Origin: Methylococcaceae bacterium
Lineage (GTDB): Bacteria; Pseudomonadota; Gammaproteobacteria; Methylococcales; Methylomonadaceae
Direction of reading: 5' to 3'
Assembly (NCBI GenBank): GCA_947484105.1
Contig: CANKON010000104.1
Coordinates: 1 to 5,735 of the forward strand
DNA: 5,735 nt
The notes under the pieces are model-generated. The model made no database searches. It was given only the letters and a program-made list of their open reading frames with translations, and was not told the origin of the DNA. Shown here one piece after another: positions 5,564-5,735 of this stretch; within the stretch, counting starts at the first letter, position 1, and every line of letters starts with the position of its first letter. A program made the position numbers and the translations under genes.

Positions 5564-5602
5564 TTGTTGTAAATACATTACTTAATTGTATTTAAACAAC
5601 AA
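5564..5602. repeat. 39-bp AT-rich imperfect inverted repeat
   Basis: The left arm TTGTTGTAAATACA (5564-5577) pairs with the right arm TGTATTTAAACAACAA (5587-5602) across a 9-nt spacer. All 14 pairs match if two A residues in the right arm (5594-5595) are bulged. On the + strand five T follow directly, which resembles a terminator, but no rightward gene lies upstream and the stem is AT-rich. It lies between the Pho box and the kinase remnant, so a dimer operator, a kinase leader hairpin or the boundary scar of a rearrangement are alternatives. Confidence 0.6.
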
Positions 5603-5620
5603 TTTTTAGATTCTGTTGCT

Positions 5621-5660
5621 CTGTAACGAAAATGTCATAGAAAAGTCATATTGCTGTCAT
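5621..5660 (+). promoter_or_regulatory. Double Pho box (PhoB binding site)
   Basis: Four units are phased at exactly 11 bp: TGTAAC (5622), TGTCAT (5633), AGTCAT (5644) and TGTCAT (5655). The Pho box consensus is CTGTCAT repeated with 11-bp spacing. The first box is CTGTAACGAAAATGTCAT and the second AAGTCATATTGCTGTCAT; together they resemble the tandem boxes of E. coli pstS. The last unit ends 10 nt before a -10-like TACTCT, the spacing usual where PhoB replaces the -35 contact. The site should activate the rightward gene under phosphate starvation. Confidence 0.8.
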
Positions 5661-5670
5661 TTAACTTTTT

Positions 5671-5676
5671 TACTCT
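5671..5676 (+). promoter_or_regulatory. Predicted -10 of the Pho-controlled promoter
   Basis: TACTCT lies 10 nt after the last TGTCAT, with no -35 hexamer other than the Pho box itself. Transcription would begin near 5683 and give a leader of roughly 35 nt. Confidence 0.5.
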
Positions 5677-5718
5677 TACGCAAAATTTTTAACTACTTCA
5701 CTTAATTTTGAGAAACTC

Positions 5719-5735
5719 ATGAAATTATCGAAACT
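5719..5735 (+). CDS. Start of a Pho-regulated gene, probably exported (cut by window end)
   Basis: Only ATG and four further full codons are present, giving MKLSK, with CT beginning the next codon (leucine). The start has GAGA (5710-5713) 5 nt upstream and lies 59 nt after the Pho box. A lysine-containing opening of this kind is typical of a signal peptide. PstS, the periplasmic phosphate-binding protein, is the commonest gene behind a strong double Pho box. A phosphatase or a phosphate-selective porin would fit equally with what can be seen, so no symbol is assigned. Confidence 0.5.

Larger units (their letters stand above)
5450..5718. promoter_or_regulatory. Divergent intergenic region between the kinase and the Pho-type gene
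   Basis: From left to right this 269-nt stretch contains the start-less kinase extension (to 5557), the inverted repeat (5564-5602), the Pho repeats (5622-5660), a -10 and a short 5' leader. For the leftward kinase the best promoter guess on the minus strand is TTGTTT with TATTTA 18 nt later, both inside the inverted repeat. This is a weak match and not called separately. Confidence 0.45.

Noticed and set aside
1..5735. CRISPR array, insertion sequence, tRNA or rRNA
   Set aside because: No spaced repeat array, transposase, terminal inverted repeats around a gene, or structural RNA sequence was seen on either strand.

Overview
The window is AT-rich and densely coded. It looks like a chromosomal piece of a low-GC gammaproteobacterium: the quinolinate synthase is of the CxC-tail type, and there is a DUF1244 protein, a YcbX-like MOSC protein, cobyric acid synthase, a HisKA/OmpR two-component pair and a recognisable Pho box. 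I cannot fix the order from sequence alone. A sulfur-oxidising or methane-oxidising lineage would fit but is a guess.

Region 1 (1-1531, + strand) is a tight operon. It holds the 3' end of nadA, a 37-residue single-pass membrane protein that overlaps nadA by 4 nt, a DUF1244 protein that starts on the base after that stop, and a class I SAM-dependent methyltransferase 2 nt further on. Region 2 (1518-3868, - strand) converges on it, with a 14-nt overlap of coding ends. Read 5' to 3' it encodes a 35-residue single-pass membrane protein with a strong Shine-Dalgarno, a MOSC-domain protein started by TTG, and cobyric acid synthase (CobQ) coupled to it by an ATGA overlap.

Region 3 (3972-5449, - strand) is a two-component pair: a histidine kinase followed by an OmpR-type response regulator overlapping by 16 nt. 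The kinase frame stays open for 36 codons upstream of its only ATG and encodes a likely membrane helix there, but has no ATG, GTG or TTG start. The kinase therefore looks like the 3' remnant of a larger membrane sensor, or its start is misjudged. Region 4 (5450-5735) holds a long AT-rich inverted repeat, four 11-bp-phased repeats that match a double PhoB box with a correctly placed -10, and the first codons (MKLSK) of a rightward gene, probably an exported phosphate-starvation protein such as PstS.

The metabolic genes concern cofactors (NAD, cobalamin, and a probable molybdenum-cofactor-binding enzyme) and form no single pathway. The items most worth following are the two unlisted small membrane proteins, a triplet of 10-bp direct repeats between the response regulator and the small-protein/MOSC/cobQ operon, the Pho promoter, the inverted repeat and the truncated kinase. 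I see no clearly new multi-gene system.
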